The notes under the pieces: generated by a model
What the model was told of the DNA's origin: nothing
What the model saw: the letters and a program-made list of their open reading frames with translations, nothing else
Databases searched by the model: none
In this document: positions 24,701 through 36,138 of the stretch, piece after piece
Layout: each line of letters opens with the position of its first letter
Position numbering within the stretch: position 1 is the stretch's first letter
DNA from: Styela clava
Taxonomy: Eukaryota; Chordata; Ascidiacea; Stolidobranchia; Styelidae
Reading direction: 5' to 3'
Assembly: GCF_964204865.1 (NCBI RefSeq)
Contig: NC_135259.1
Coordinates: 12,968,974 to 13,032,973 of the forward strand
Length of the DNA: 64,000 nt
Translations under genes and position numbers: made by a program

Positions 24701-27700
24701 CTAATTACAGTAGCCAGACTGATTGACAGACTATTTGATGTCGAATACAATATAAAATATATCTATCCAGAGATGAAGTTAACAAAAATTATGCTCGTGG
24801 AGGATTTTGTGAAAAAAATGAGTCGACCCCAGAAAAAAAAAAAAAAAAATAGGCATAGGACTCCGCAGAAAATTGAGTAAACAATTGGGTCCAGAAAACC
24901 CTCCCATTAGCCAGAAAATCCGATAATAAATCATGCATTTCAAATAATTTTGTTTATTATTGTTGTTTCAGTACAGTACCAATTAGGGCTTGTGAAATAT
25001 GGTCAGCTAGTCAAGAGTATGATCAACGAACTGCAGTCAACGCATGTCCAATTGGGGCTAGCGAAATATGGTCTTAAGTGGTTGAGGGTGTCATGCCTAA
25101 TTAGGGCCAACAAATGCCTAATTAGGGCCAACAAAATACACGATGTTCAACGAAATAAGGTGAGTGAGTTCGAATTACCACCAGCAAAGTACTATGAATG
25201 TGTGTCTAATTAGGGTACGCGAAATAGAGACAGTAAGTCCAGTTACGATCATATTATGGTTGGTGTATGTCCAATTACGGTCAAGAAATTGGGTCTGATT
25301 AGGATTAGCGACTCTGTCTCATTTGGCCACAAGCTCGGCTCAGTTGTTCGAGCTTCAAATTTTCGTTTGAGTATCGCAGCCTTTTCTGACAAGAATTTTC
25401 TGGTCGACTACCGAAATTGTTCTTGTGTCGAGTTGTTCGACTACTGTATTATGGTTCACTGATTACGTTACCGGTAATTTTATGCAACTCGAGTTGGCAG
25501 AAAAACATCAGTCTAAAATGACTTTATTGACCCTTCCACTTTTGAATTTCTCTGGACTTAATGTAGTTTACACTGACGAATTTTTTGTGTAAATTCCCGA
25601 ATTAATTGTTACTTCTCAAATTGTAACATATGTGATGTAAGAAACCTTCTAATGCCTACTCCTGAATTTGATTGAGATTAATAATTATCACCATGCAGCA
25701 CTGTCTTTGCATACGAGGAAACTGGCATGCAAATTTTCGTAAAAGTGCACCATGTTAACATAGGAAAGGCATTCATGAATACTTTGGAACAAGGGTGTGC
25801 GAACTGCTGGCAGCAAAGAAAAATTGTGCGGCCGGTAGAAAAGTGCCTATTTTGAATGGGGTACCCGCGAAACGAGTTTCCATTTAGCTAATCTGCTATG
25901 TGGGAGCAATGTCTTTGCGTCACAAAGCATATACAAATACCTGAATGCCACTGTCATATTAGCAAAACTATCTAGCAAATCCTGTTGAAAAGTACACAAT
26001 CTCATTATAATGTTTTTCTCACTAGGAAAAATAGGGCATTCTGATGCGACTGCTACCATTGCGAATAAAATTTGTCACACTACTCTTGGAGTGAGACAAT
26101 AATTTTCGTATACTGCATAAGTTATTGTAGGATTGTTTGTCAGTCAAGACACACAATATTCGGCACTTCATTTTACACTTGATCAGCTGCAAAAATTGCA
26201 TTGTTACGTAATAATATGTTCTCTCGGACTTGCCCTGACTCAAAAACTGTATGTGTATATATATATCCTATTTTGCGCATGTACAATACTGTATTCTTGC
26301 GGTAACATATAGCAGGTTCAAGGCAATTTTAGGGTATGTTATTAAATTCGCTCAACAGCAGTTGCAATTGACTGCCCGAGACGTGGCGATCGACCGGCCG
26401 ATTGCAATCGACGTGTTGCCCACCCATGGATTAAAGCAATTATAGGTAAAATACGATCCTATCACCGAAATTTTCTACCTGCGTAGCGGTTTCTGGAATG
26501 ATATGATTTCATAAGTAGAGGTTGTACTGTAGTAGTGCCATTTCAGGGCACTAAGTTTTTAAAAAGAATGAAAACTAATAACTGCTGGTAGTTCTAAGTC
26601 TAATTACAGTAACCGTGATTGACTGACAATTTGATGTCAAATACAATATAAAATATATCTATCCAGGGATGAAGGTAACAAAAAATATGCTCGTGAAGGC
26701 TTATGTGAAAAAAATGAGTCGACCGCAAACAAACTAGGCATAGGACTCCCTAGAAATATATCATGCATTTCAAATAATTTTGTTCATTATTGTTGTTTCA
26801 GTACATGTTTTATTAATATCCAAACACATTGGTAGTTGAATACCCAATCTCGAACGAATTATGTTTGACTACCGAGTACCGAGGTATCACTGCATACGAA
26901 ATAGTGTCAGTTCAAATTACAACCACCGAAGTACTAACAATGCATGTTTGATTATAGTCAGCGAAATACGGTCCAATTAGGGCTAGTGAAATATGGTCAG
27001 TTAGTCAGAGTATGATCAGCGCATCAGCACGATCAGCGCATTATGGTTGGTGTATGTTCAATTACGGTCAACGAAATTGGGTCTGATTAGGGTTAGCGAC
27101 TCTGTCTCATTTGGCCACAAGCTCGGCTCAGTTGTTCAAGCTTCAAAAATTTTCGTTTGAGTATTGCAGCATTTTCTGACTAGAATTTTTTGATTGATTA
27201 CCGAAATTGTTCTTGTGTCGAGTTGATCGACTACTGTATTATGATTTAGTGATTACGTTACCGGTAATTTCATGCAACTTGAGTTGACAGAAAAACATCA
27301 GTCTAAAATGACTTGCACAATCTCATTATAATGTTTTTCTCACTGAATTCGCTTAAAGTCTGTGATTTTCTCACTGAATTCGCATGAAGTCTGTGGGACA
27401 ATAATTTTGAATATGAGTTTCCATTTTTCGCGTTTTAACTCCACATATCCGCAAGGACCCCTAACAATGCCGTGAGATCAATAACAAAAAGAAACAATTT
27501 TTTGTGCTTGCAAGTTGCAACAGTAGAAACTCTACATACGAAATTAATTTTATCCGAAAACCCCTTCGCGAGTATAAAATTCCTTAGGTAGGTATGAATT
27601 TTACCTGTAAATAACTGAATCTGTTCTAAGCCCCCATAAAACTCAGACATACCTAATATTTGTATAAATTATAATAATGGTTAAAACCTGTAACAAATAC

Positions 27701-30700
27701 ATGTTGGAATTAGATTTCGGCATAATAAATAGAAAAGGTACACATGAAAAATAGAAACAACAGAAAAATACAGAATGAAATCTGTGAATGGTATGTTTGT
27801 TTATCTTTGGCATTGGCCGACTATGCTTGGCCAAACGAAGACCGCAGAGAGTGGGAGGACAGTGGTCTGAGGGGGAGGCAAAAGTTGACAGCTGTGGGAG
27901 ACCGCACACACATGAAATTTAAAATTTGTTATTTTTCCTCAGTGTATCATCGTTTATTCACTAAATTTACGCTAGCAACACATTGTTTGTACCGCAGGTC
28001 GGCGGTGTGGGGCGCCATGTTTGCGGCCTGTAGCTTTACCCACTTACTTATATCTGGCCCTCCTGTCCTGAAGGTGACCGTACATTTGAACCCACGTACA
28101 TTTGAACCCATGCGCATATCCACGGGTTCAATCTATATGCGGGTGCTAAAACCCATGGGTTAGGGTTAGTATGGGTTCAACTATCCGAAAAGCAAAAAAA
28201 ATTCCATAGGTGCAATAGCATACAGGTGCAATTGTCATGGGTTCAACTGTACGTGGGTTCAAATGTAATGGAACCGTACTGAAGATCGCACACCCCTTCT
28301 TTAGAAGTTATAGGGAAACTGATTGCATTGCAACTTTCATACTAATATTGTTTGATGTACACCAAGTTCATCGAAATGAATATATTTATGACTTCGACTC
28401 ATATTATGCCGACTATACATTTTGTATTTTATTGGCACATTATTAGTCACACAACCTGTCAGATTATTTTCAAGTTTTTCGATAACCATTGAATTTTGGT
28501 AGACTATTTTAAAATAGTTAGTGCTAATATATAATCCTTCCTAAACTTGTTCATTCCTTTGTGTCTTATGCATGTGGCTTTGATAAGTTGATAAAACATT
28601 TCTCTTTAATCTATATTAAGAGACACAATAATATTGTATTCACTGATTCTTCAGGTTTGACTAGACTTCGAACTGATGCTCTTGGACTAACTTATTGCTC
28701 TCTATACACCTGATGATATTCAGACACATGTTAAAAATGTTTAACACTAGCAAGTGTTATTTTATTCAAACAATCATTCAAAAAATTGAGAATAGATATA
28801 ACATTAGGTCTTTCACGAGACATTTTCAAATCAATGGTTCTAGAAAAAGTTGTGTTGCTGAAAATATCATCTTGGAGATGCCAAGTACACACACTTACAC
28901 TTATTATAAGTGGTGTAATTTTTATGGTCGAATCGAATAGGAATATATTTAGTTGTCAAGAAAAATCCATTATGATTTATAAAAAAGAACTTCAATCATC
29001 TATTTCATGTTGTATTGTTTCTGGGGTGTTCGAAACGATTCGAATCTGTAATAGAATTTAATTAGATATATTCCATATTCTGAATTTTTGACTTTAAGAA
29101 ATTCATACTTCGAATCGAATGTACATCGACTTCTTTCTGTTCGTTTTTGAGCAATTGATTCAAAATTTCATATTCAAAATATTTCGGAATATTATTGAAT
29201 TAGTAAGATACAGTGATATCTCAGTAGTCTTAACGAGTCTAGACTAACTATTCAGTAGTCGATCAAAAAATTATACTCAAACGGAAATTTGGTGCTTTAA
29301 ATACATGGATACGAACGCTAAAGGGAAGTAGTACTGGTATATAATCTGTCACAGTCGCGGAACTGCCAAAAGGTGCGCAATTTTTTATGATATCATCGCA
29401 AACATACAACGAATCCCATAGGACCCACAGAAATTTGCTCGAATACCAATCCCTATTGAATTATGTATCACTGTATTAGCTTTTGGTTATACCTGTTTTG
29501 CTACTTTTATGAATAATATTTTACTGTTCGAACAAGTATTTGATGAAAAGAAAGTGGTCCTTTTTTAGTACTTTATCAAGCCACTTGTTGTATAATCCGA
29601 TCATTTATACTGGTCGGAAAAGTTGTTTAGTTTTAAGTTATCATTTTAACTTATTCAATAACAAAATTATTTTACTGTAAATTATTGTCATAATAAAAAA
29701 GCTGAAAATTTACTGACTTGTCGCATCAGGCTGGGCTTTGTTGATATTGAAGAAAATGCTGCATAATATTGCTTAAACAAAACATAGAATTTGTAGTGGT
29801 AATATCGTTTTTGTTCCTTTCACTGTTGTTCGTGATATCTGCCATGACTTAGACTCACTCGATTCATAACTTGTAACAGCTGTCTATTTGAACTAGTAGT
29901 TCTGATGGCTTGTCAACTTAAATTGTGTTTCATTGTTTAAGGTCTTTTTTCCCACCGATATGTTTAATTTAAAGTTAATCATAACTGCTTTTTTTCAGAT
30001 GACTCATCTCAAAAGAGCCTATCATATCAAATGAGAGATGTTCGATCGCAATATCTTGACTCGTGTTCGGTTCTTCATGGAGAAGACATCACAACAGAAT
30101 ATGTTAATGTTGTTGTATTTGAAAATGAGTTGCCAAGTCTTGAAGCTGACCTGTTACATCCAGAAATAAAGAAAAAGATTCACTTTTTACAAAATAAAAG
30201 TTGTCGCAAAGAATTAAAAGATGCTATGCTCGATCAATTGCCAACATCTGATTCCACAACTTCCGATAAACTATTAGATTATGACAAGAACTCTAGTAAC
30301 TATAAGACTCTTTGTGATAGGTTACAAACCCCAAAGTGTAAGATTGAGCAATTGAGACCTTCTAAGCACAATGAAGGTCACAAGCAGTATTTTAATTCCA
30401 CTGTTGAAAGGCAACAACGACCACATTCTCCTGAAAATATTTCTACACCCAATAAAGTTGTTAAAAATTTGATACGGAACAAAATGAAACAACTGCATAA
30501 TGATCGTAACTATCAAACTCCTTTCAAAACGCAGCAAAATGAAGATGGGGACATTGTATTGGGTGTCAATTTTACTAAGTCAGTTGATTATCTTCAAAAA
30601 ATAAAACATTCATATGAGCGTGATGTGACAAGATCTTTGTTGAAATTTGGAAAGAAACATCATCGTCATGATGCTATGTTAGAAATTGTTAATGAGAAAA

Positions 30701-33700
30701 TTAAAAAGTGGACCTCAGGGACAGCAAAGAATAAAAAATTTGGTAAAGAATTGCATGGGAAAAATCATAAATGTGTGAGGCAGATTGCAAGTAATAAAGT
30801 TAATAATAAATGCCAGTCATCTAAGAAAACATATACTCGTGGTAAGACAACACTCCATTCTGAAAAATATGCTCTTCCTAATAAGTCCCCAACTACTCTA
30901 AGCGAGGGAGGTATTTCAGAGAAACATGTCAGCTCTTGTACAAAGAAGAAAAATGAGGAGAAAGACCAAGAAATAGATCACCAAAGTCATTTTAAATTGA
31001 ATTCGCAGATGCACACAACTCAAAGTATCTCAAATACATGTTTTGATACGGCTGTAGCAAAAAATAATAAAGAAGGCCCGAAATTGTTGACTGATACAGC
31101 AAAATCAGAAGTCAATTCTGCTAGAAATCTGAAATCATGGCTGAATTCAAGTGGTGAACAATCAATGTCAGATATTACTAAGCAATGTGGGATGCCCATG
31201 TGTGAATACAGAATCGTTGGCTCTAATCAGACTAAAGAAAATCCCAACACCCCTTGTACCTACAATAATGGCAAACCAACTATACCTAAAAATCCTAAAA
31301 ATGAATCAACTATGCTACAACACCCGATGGTATGTGAGAGCTCTAATTCTGAAATTCCTAATGCTGATAAGAATGGCAAATTATTGGAGGAGAATAAAAC
31401 TGAAACTTTTGATTCTATCGATGCCTCATGCTTGAAAATCTCTAAAGCTTCGAAAACGAACTTGTGTGATAGTAATACCTTTTCTAGTCCTTCAACTCAA
31501 TGCCAACTATTGAATAAAAATGAATGTGATATAGCGAATCAACAACTCAAGGAGCATTCTTATTCTAAAAAGAGTGGAATCCAGGCTCTAAGGTGTTTTT
31601 TATCTAATCAGAAAGAGACTATTCAAACTATTTCTATGAACTCAACTAAAATATGTGAAGTCAAACTTGTACACACACAATTTTCTGTAACTTCTCCATC
31701 CTCTCCATTAAAAGAAAATTTGATTTCTGTTCCGAAGTTCTCGAAATCCAACGGAACGAAGAAAACACAAAATATTGGGGAAACGAGAGTTTCTCTTGGT
31801 CTTAAACCAAATTTTATTGGAGTTGTAGAAAAATACCAAACTCAAGAAAGATTGAATGGTTGTCTTAATATGAATGATTTTGTGGTTGTAGATTCAACAG
31901 ATAATGACTCGAAAGTGAAAATTGATAAATACGAAAAAGGTGGAGGTATTATAACTAATATGAGTGAAGAACATCCCTTTGAAGAGCAGAAAAATGATAA
32001 TGATTCAATCAATGTGGATGATAACTGTGAAGAACATCCACTAGAAGAGCTTGAAATTGATGATGATTCAATCAATGTTGATGAATACAGTGAAGAACAT
32101 CCAATAGAAGAGCTTAAAAATGATACTGGCTCAATCAATATACACGATACCACAATTAAATGTGCCCGTTTTTTGAGAGATGATCTAAATAAGGTATTTA
32201 TTTTCGATATTTATTTGACACAAAAGCGGAAATTTTTCACAAAATTTTCTATAAACAATTGAGGCACTCACTAAGGTTTTGGTCTATTTGGCTAATGGTA
32301 TGTTTTAAATTTGGATTGATATAACAAATTGGGCTAATGGTTACAGTAAGTATTTTATTTCAAGTAGTCAAGTGTAACAAAACTGATTTACCACATAAAC
32401 AATTTTTGCAAATGATACAAACACTCAAAACTAGCATTGTCAAACCTGTTTGCTAAGAACTCATTCAGGAATTGTCATACCTGAAGAAATTGTCATTATT
32501 GGATTGAAAATGAAGTCACTCAATATGTGTTCGTTGTGTGTTTGTGAAATCTGTTACTGATTAAAAAACTCGAAATTTGCTTCCTCATGATTGTGACTTT
32601 TCTCCATAGCACGAAAAGATGATTATTCGAGAAGTTTTTTGTTAGGTTATTTTCAATTTCATATTTCATTTCCATTATATTTCACTGATCAAGTTATTTG
32701 TATAAAATTCTTAGGTATCTAAAAAAACGGATTGCAATTCGAAAGATGTTGGAGACAGTTTATTATCCAAATTATCAAGCAATGCGAAAAAGAAATGTCC
32801 TGCTTCCGTGCCAATGAAACAAGAAAATAGTGATTTTACAATAAAACAATATTACACTGTGAATGACCCTATTACGCCATCTTTGGCTAACGAGGAAGAC
32901 AACGGTGAAGAAAATTCAAATCCTACAATTGACCCAGTTGATTGTGATAACGAAAAGTCTGAAAAACAAAACCCCGATGGGACAATGTCACATGATAAAA
33001 TGGGTTATGATAATGGTGAGTGTTCGCTATTCGTAGACGGTTGCATTGGTCATGAAATCCAAAGTGATCATGACGATATCGCTGAGCCGTATGACCCCAA
33101 TGCAGGAGGAGTTTCTAAAGATGATCTTCAGTTTCAAATCAATCAAAAATGGATAAGTGAACAAAATGCTGTAGTTGATCGTTTATTGGAGGAGCTCGAA
33201 AATGACTCAATTGCAAATTGTAATCACAGAGGCCAGAAAAATCCTGCTATTGATTCAAATTGTGTCATAAAAGATTGTTCAGTTGTGTTATCTGATATAT
33301 TTCGAAAAACGAGCAGTTTTTCACGCTCTAGTGAAACAATTACTGTTAAACTAGGTGAAGATATGTTTTTGCCTACAATACCTGGCAATCGTGTGGAGAA
33401 AGAAGTTTCTACGGACATACCTGAGAATTGTGAAACGATTTTACAAGAAAACAATTCTTTGGATCCTCGCAAACAGGAAGAGAGTCCTGAAACAAATGAG
33501 ACTACTCCAAGCAGCGACGATGAAATTACAGATCCAGTGTTTCAGAGTACCAACACAAGTAATGATGCTGCAGGAAAAAGTGAAAGATCAGTCACAAAAC
33601 GGATCTTGACAGAGTGGTTCGAAAGTCAAAATAAGCGAGTTGATGAACTTTTAAATATGCTAGAAATAACGTTTACTGCAATTCCAGAAAAGACCGAAAA

Positions 33701-35255
33701 CCCCAGAATCAAACAAGAAGTTGTCTCAGATTCAGAGGAAAATTCGTCACCAGTAGATAATGATATGAAAATCAATATCGACAACTCAAATGCATTAGAG
33801 TGGCTCAATCAACAAAATAGTTATATTGATGCGCTTCTAGATGGAGTTTCAAGTAGTGAAAGTGACAAAAATGTAGATTCTATTAAATTCAATAGTGAGG
33901 GAACCAATAAAATAGATGACATAGATGCTGAGAATGGAATGTCTAGTGGGTACTTACACAACCTAGTCGAAACTGCATTTTGTCAAAATACTTCTGAATC
34001 GAGCGTAGATAAAACTGTGAGTGATAATACAGATGATACCCAGGCTAATTTACAAGCAAACCCTGGTGATCAAATTTTACATGCTGCCATGAAGAGAGTA
34101 GAGCGTACAGAACGTTTATTCGTCGATCTTGCAACAACACACACCAAGGAATACGGAAGGGGAAAATATGGACATAATGCAAGAAAATTGGCCAAATCTA
34201 GTGCAAAAAACAAGGCAACACACGATGAAGTGAAATATGATGGTATGCAAGTTAACAAAGATGCTCATCTTGCCTGTGGAGAAATAAATAGTGGTAATCC
34301 AGCAGGCAGTGTAGTTAGTGCTACTTTTTCAACTGGCAACACTACAAAACAAGTAAACATGAAAAAGGTAGACATGAGCAAGGATTGTACTTCCGATACA
34401 TCAAAATCTTGCACAAATAAGAATACGAAGCAACAGGATAATATAGCAGACCACATAAACAAAATTTCCACTGGTAGCGAATCAACGCTGCAGCAAACTG
34501 AGAATATAGGTCTTGGCAGCGATGCTTGTGAATTTGCATCAGAAAAGCCGTCATCTTTTAATAAATCAGGCAATAAAATTAACAGTAATTCGAAGAAACT
34601 GGAGGGGACTTCAAATTCATCCGAGCAATGTGTTGATTCATGCAAAGCATTGCCAGCAGAAGAAATTCCTATTTCATCTCAGAAAAAAGGCATTCGCGAA
34701 TCGGATGCTGCATGTACACTTGCATCTGAATCGAAAGCAAAGTCTGTAAAACGAAAAAAATATTTCCCTGAAAGAGTTCGATTGCCTGAAAAACGAATAT
34801 TGCAAATCGCTAAACTGACAAATAAAGGCGAACCCAAATTAAAAACTTTAACTGAATTAATTAATGGTGGAAAGACCACAAAAAGCACAGAAAAGTCTTC
34901 AGATAAAAATTGGAAAAAATTTATGACTCCAAGAAGATGGAGTGCACGAAAACGGAAAGCTGTCGAATACACAGATTATATATGCCCTCCAATTTCCGTT
35001 AGTTGCGAAAATTTGGAGTCTCGTCATTGCGATCACAGTCCTAAAACTCATGACAGTCCTGAAATTTTTGATGGAAAAGTTCGAAAAGTCCATCAAAATT
35101 CTCATCATGAAAGGACGGAATTTTTCTATGTTGATGAAAATGTGGACAATGGTGATCTTTCTCTTTCAGTAAGTTCTGTGAAAGGATTTTTCATTACAGA
35201 TAACAGTGATCGCGATTGCGCTCGTTGTAAAGTTTTTGTTAAAATTTCCGAATGA
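12715..35255 (+). CDS. Unrecognised large disordered protein, 1,599 residues, three exons
   Basis: Exons: 12715-12778, 29999-32193, 32715-35255 (stop). Exon 1 starts at an ATG with an in-frame TAG two codons upstream and ends at a GTAAGT donor leaving one base; exon 2 opens with two bases completing that codon; exon 2 to 3 joins in phase 0. The total of 4,800 nt divides by three. Exons 2 and 3 are firm because they are long open frames. Exon 1 is inferred across a 17.2 kb intron, though exon 2 demands an upstream exon of that phase. The protein is Ser/Asn/Lys/Glu-rich. Visible features: three tandem 21-residue acidic repeats (residues ~678-740), three W-x3-QN-x2-VD-x-LL motifs (Trp at ~899, 1054, 1116), and a basic stretch (KRKKYFPERVRLPEKR at ~1431, then PRRWSARKRKAVEY at ~1492) that could bind nucleic acid or act as a nuclear signal. 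No domain recognised. A nuclear scaffold role is possible but not shown. Confidence 0.75.
12870..14937. mobile_element. Long-inverted-repeat element with a nested hAT
   Basis: About 145 bp at 12870-13015 recurs inverted at 14795-14937; shared blocks include gtagtttcgtacctaac, gcgtagcat, aacccccat/ctgact and gtgacgtaat. The interior is interrupted by the hAT-like element 13155-14292. Parts of the interior (13080-13154 plus 14301-14430) are repeated at about 16645-16815 without the insertion. It starts just after exon 1 of the surrounding gene. Confidence 0.7.
13155..14292. mobile_element. hAT-like non-autonomous element, TAGGGAT ends (copy 1)
   Basis: Starts TAGGGATGTAGG and ends ACAATCCCTA. 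Flanks atctggac (13147-13154) and gtctggac (14293-14300) match at 7 of 8. Subterminal zones are dense in TTCGAATCGAAT-like palindromic words. A related sequence at 16725-16739 shows the uninterrupted target (gtctggacattg), confirming the insertion. The only long frame inside is low-complexity. Confidence 0.85.
15081..15925. mobile_element. Inverted-repeat element (GAAGTGCCTAACTTCGGAC arms)
   Basis: The arm near 15095-15128 (gaagtgcctaacttcggac, then aaaa) recurs inverted at about 15862-15920 (gtccgaagttagg, gaagttaggcactttc), each preceded by a gtaccg-type terminus. The roughly 750-bp interior is AT-rich with no coding sign. No target duplication was fixed. Confidence 0.6.
15948..16225 (+). 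mobile_element. tRNA-derived SINE, copy 2
   Basis: A-box-like tggctcattgtgg at about 15959 and a perfect B-box GGTTCGAATCC at about 16028, in a cloverleaf-sized head, then a tail matching the copy at 8305-8624 (gtagggtggttcacg, ccatgcttccgaaaataaat, atcccatacccgac). Inferred: an RNA polymerase III-derived retroposon, not a functional tRNA gene. Confidence 0.88.
16645..17130. repeat. Repeat paralogous to 13080-14430 and to 19375-19620
   Basis: The left part (16645-16815) matches the sequence around the hAT insertion at 13155 and carries the empty target. The right part (16855-17130: cttcgttatacaacaatttg, then gacgatgtcatg and ctcctataaatcgaaacgc) is repeated at 19375-19620. The two right-part copies flank the element 17189-19164. 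Confidence 0.7.
18320..18509. repeat. MITE family M2 with 9-bp target duplication, copy 1
   Basis: 190 bp. Ends ggtccattacatttgaaccc and gggttcaaatgtacggtcacc-type, with further internal GAACCC/GGGTTC repeats. Flanked by a perfect 9-bp direct repeat atccgaaac (18311-18319, 18510-18518). It is nested in hAT-like copy 2. Confidence 0.9.
18884..18950. repeat. MITE M1, half copy
   Basis: Left arm only (ggtgctcccgaagtgtgtg, caagatggcgcacaacctg), then the M1 centre (catagtatgtgtaacaggtt). No right arm. Confidence 0.65.
19375..19620. repeat. Second copy of the 16855-17130 repeat
   Basis: Shares cttcgttatac, caatttgaacgatgtcatg, ctcctataaatcgaaacgca, cgcaccattatt and cagaaatacat in order with 16855-17130. 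Confidence 0.7.
21204..21920. mobile_element. Inverted-repeat DNA element, CCGTATTTCTCCGCATATAA ends
   Basis: Terminal sequences taccgcatttctccgtgtat (21203 onward) and, inverted, taccgtatttctccgcatat (ending 21920) pair over about 28 bp. The target duplication may be only TA. The interior holds a poly-C run (21544-21558) and a Ser/Asn/Lys-rich open stretch (see findings). Confidence 0.7.
22667..24191. mobile_element. hAT-like non-autonomous element, TAGGGATGGGCAAT ends (copy 3, nested)
   Basis: Perfect 14-bp ends TAGGGATGGGCAAT / ATTGCCCATCCCTA and a perfect 8-bp duplication tttgtcac (22659-22666, 24192-24199). The duplicated segment at about 26065-26090 shows the same site without the insertion. 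Subterminal zones carry gattcgaatcc and attctagaatattc words. Internal tandem repeats are listed separately. Confidence 0.95.
23289..23655. repeat. Tandem repeats inside nested hAT-like element
   Basis: A unit of about 154 bp (aagatagacgcacg at 23296 and 23450) is present about twice. The end of the second unit is re-duplicated with a 59-bp period (tattgaatttgagtaggg at 23541 and 23600). Confidence 0.85.
24950..25345. repeat. Degenerate short tandem repeats (aattagggc...gaaatatgg)
   Basis: Words such as ccaattagggct, gcgaaatatggtc and taattagggccaac recur irregularly every 25-60 bases, with a nearby counterpart at 26940-27105 in the duplicated block. Open stretches here come from the repeat, not from a gene. 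Confidence 0.5.
26024..27315. repeat. Second copy of a segmental duplication (partner 22611-25524)
   Basis: This block matches the hAT right half and its flank from about 22611-22666 plus 24192-25524, without the nested element. It is bounded on both sides by the same 29-bp sequence (25995-26023 and 27316-27344; begins cacaatctcattataatg). Confidence 0.85.
27338..27395. repeat. Short tandem duplication
   Basis: ttctcactgaattcgc followed by aagtctgtg occurs twice in a row (27338 and about 27367), with a period of about 29 bases. Confidence 0.75.
28073..28275. repeat. MITE M2, copy 2
   Basis: Starts ggtgaccgtacatttgaacc and ends caaatgtaatggaacc, with internal cccatgggttagggttagta. Candidate 9-bp flanks gtcctgaag / gtactgaag match at 8 of 9 if the first G is shared. 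Confidence 0.85.
29020..29470. repeat. Decayed TTCGAATCG-type repeat
   Basis: Runs from ttcgaaacgattcgaatctg near 29028 to ctcgaataccaatcccta near 29437, resembling the hAT-like family of 13155. It also contains an acagtgatatctcagtagtc block related to 16248 and, inverted, to 26876. No clean ends. Confidence 0.4.
31966..32154 (+). repeat. In-frame 63-bp tandem repeat, three units
   Basis: Units start at 31966, 32029 and 32092. Each encodes a 21-residue EEHPxEE...SINVD-type acidic unit of the 1,599-residue protein. The 63-bp period keeps frame. Confidence 0.95.
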
Positions 35256-35760
35256 TTTTTGAAAATTATATTTAACACTAGGTATACATTGTTTTGCAAA
35301 TATGTTCTTCCTATTACTATGGTTGTTATTGAAAAAATGGCAAACTTATGACAATGATCACGTTGCGTTAGATGTGAATATTTGTTAAAATATGTAAATA
35401 TTCCCTGAAAATTATATTTACCACTTAGTGTACATTGTTTTGCAAATTTGTTGTTATTGTTATTGTAGTTAAAAAAAATGTGATCACGATTTCGTTAGGC
35501 GTAAAGTTTTGGTTAAAATTACAGAATGATCCCAGAAAATCATAGTTAACACTGAGTGTACATTGTTTTCCAAATATGTTGTTATTATGTTGTTGAAAAA
35601 ATGGCAAACTTATGACATTGATCACGATTGCGTTAGGTGTGAAGTTTTTGTTAAAATCACTGAATAATCCCTGAAAATTATATTGACCACTGAGTGTGGA
35701 GTGTACATTGTTTTTGAATATGTTGTTCTTCTTGTTGTTCCATGAAAAAAAATCGCAAAT
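35208..35760 (+). repeat. 3'-end tandem repeat beginning inside the coding sequence
   Basis: Units start near 35208, 35356, 35482 and 35620 (spacings 148, 126, 138). The first unit covers the last 15 codons and stop of the 1,599-residue gene. Later units in the 3' UTR contain recognisable copies of those codons (gatcacgat.gcgttagg, gttaaaat.ac.gaat) followed by tgtacattgtttt. Confidence 0.88.
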
Positions 35761-35868
35761 TTTTGGACCAGTTGATCGTAAGTCTCTGGAATCCAATTAT
35801 TACTTATATTTTTGCACTTCCAATTCAAAATTTCAAATTGATTCGTAATTTCTATAATCAGATTTCGA

Positions 35869-36100
35869 GGCTCCCGAAGTATGCGAACCAAGATGGCGAA
35901 CATCGGAATGTAATATCTGTACTAGGTTAGGGTTAGGCCATAATTTTAGGTATAAATACTACGGGAGGCTCTTGGCTAGTCTTCGAACTGATAATGGGAC
36001 TAAAATAGGGACAATTGGAAAAAAATTATCGCCTGGCCCTAACCTGTTACCCATGTTACGTTCCGATGTCCGCCATCTTGGTTCGCATACTTCGGGAGCC
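35869..36100. repeat. MITE M1, long variant
   Basis: Ends ggctcccgaagtatgcgaac and gttcgcatacttcgggagcc pair over about 45 bp (caagatggcg on one side, cgccatcttgg on the other). The spacer is longer than in other copies (232 bp in all) and carries ccctaacctgttac. Confidence 0.82.
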
Positions 36101-36138
36101 CCCAGATTTCTGTGTAGGTCACATAAACTACTGCTTTC

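Noticed and set aside
27744..28163. 139-codon open frame
   Set aside because: Its end runs through the M2 MITE at 28073-28275; no similarity or splice context.
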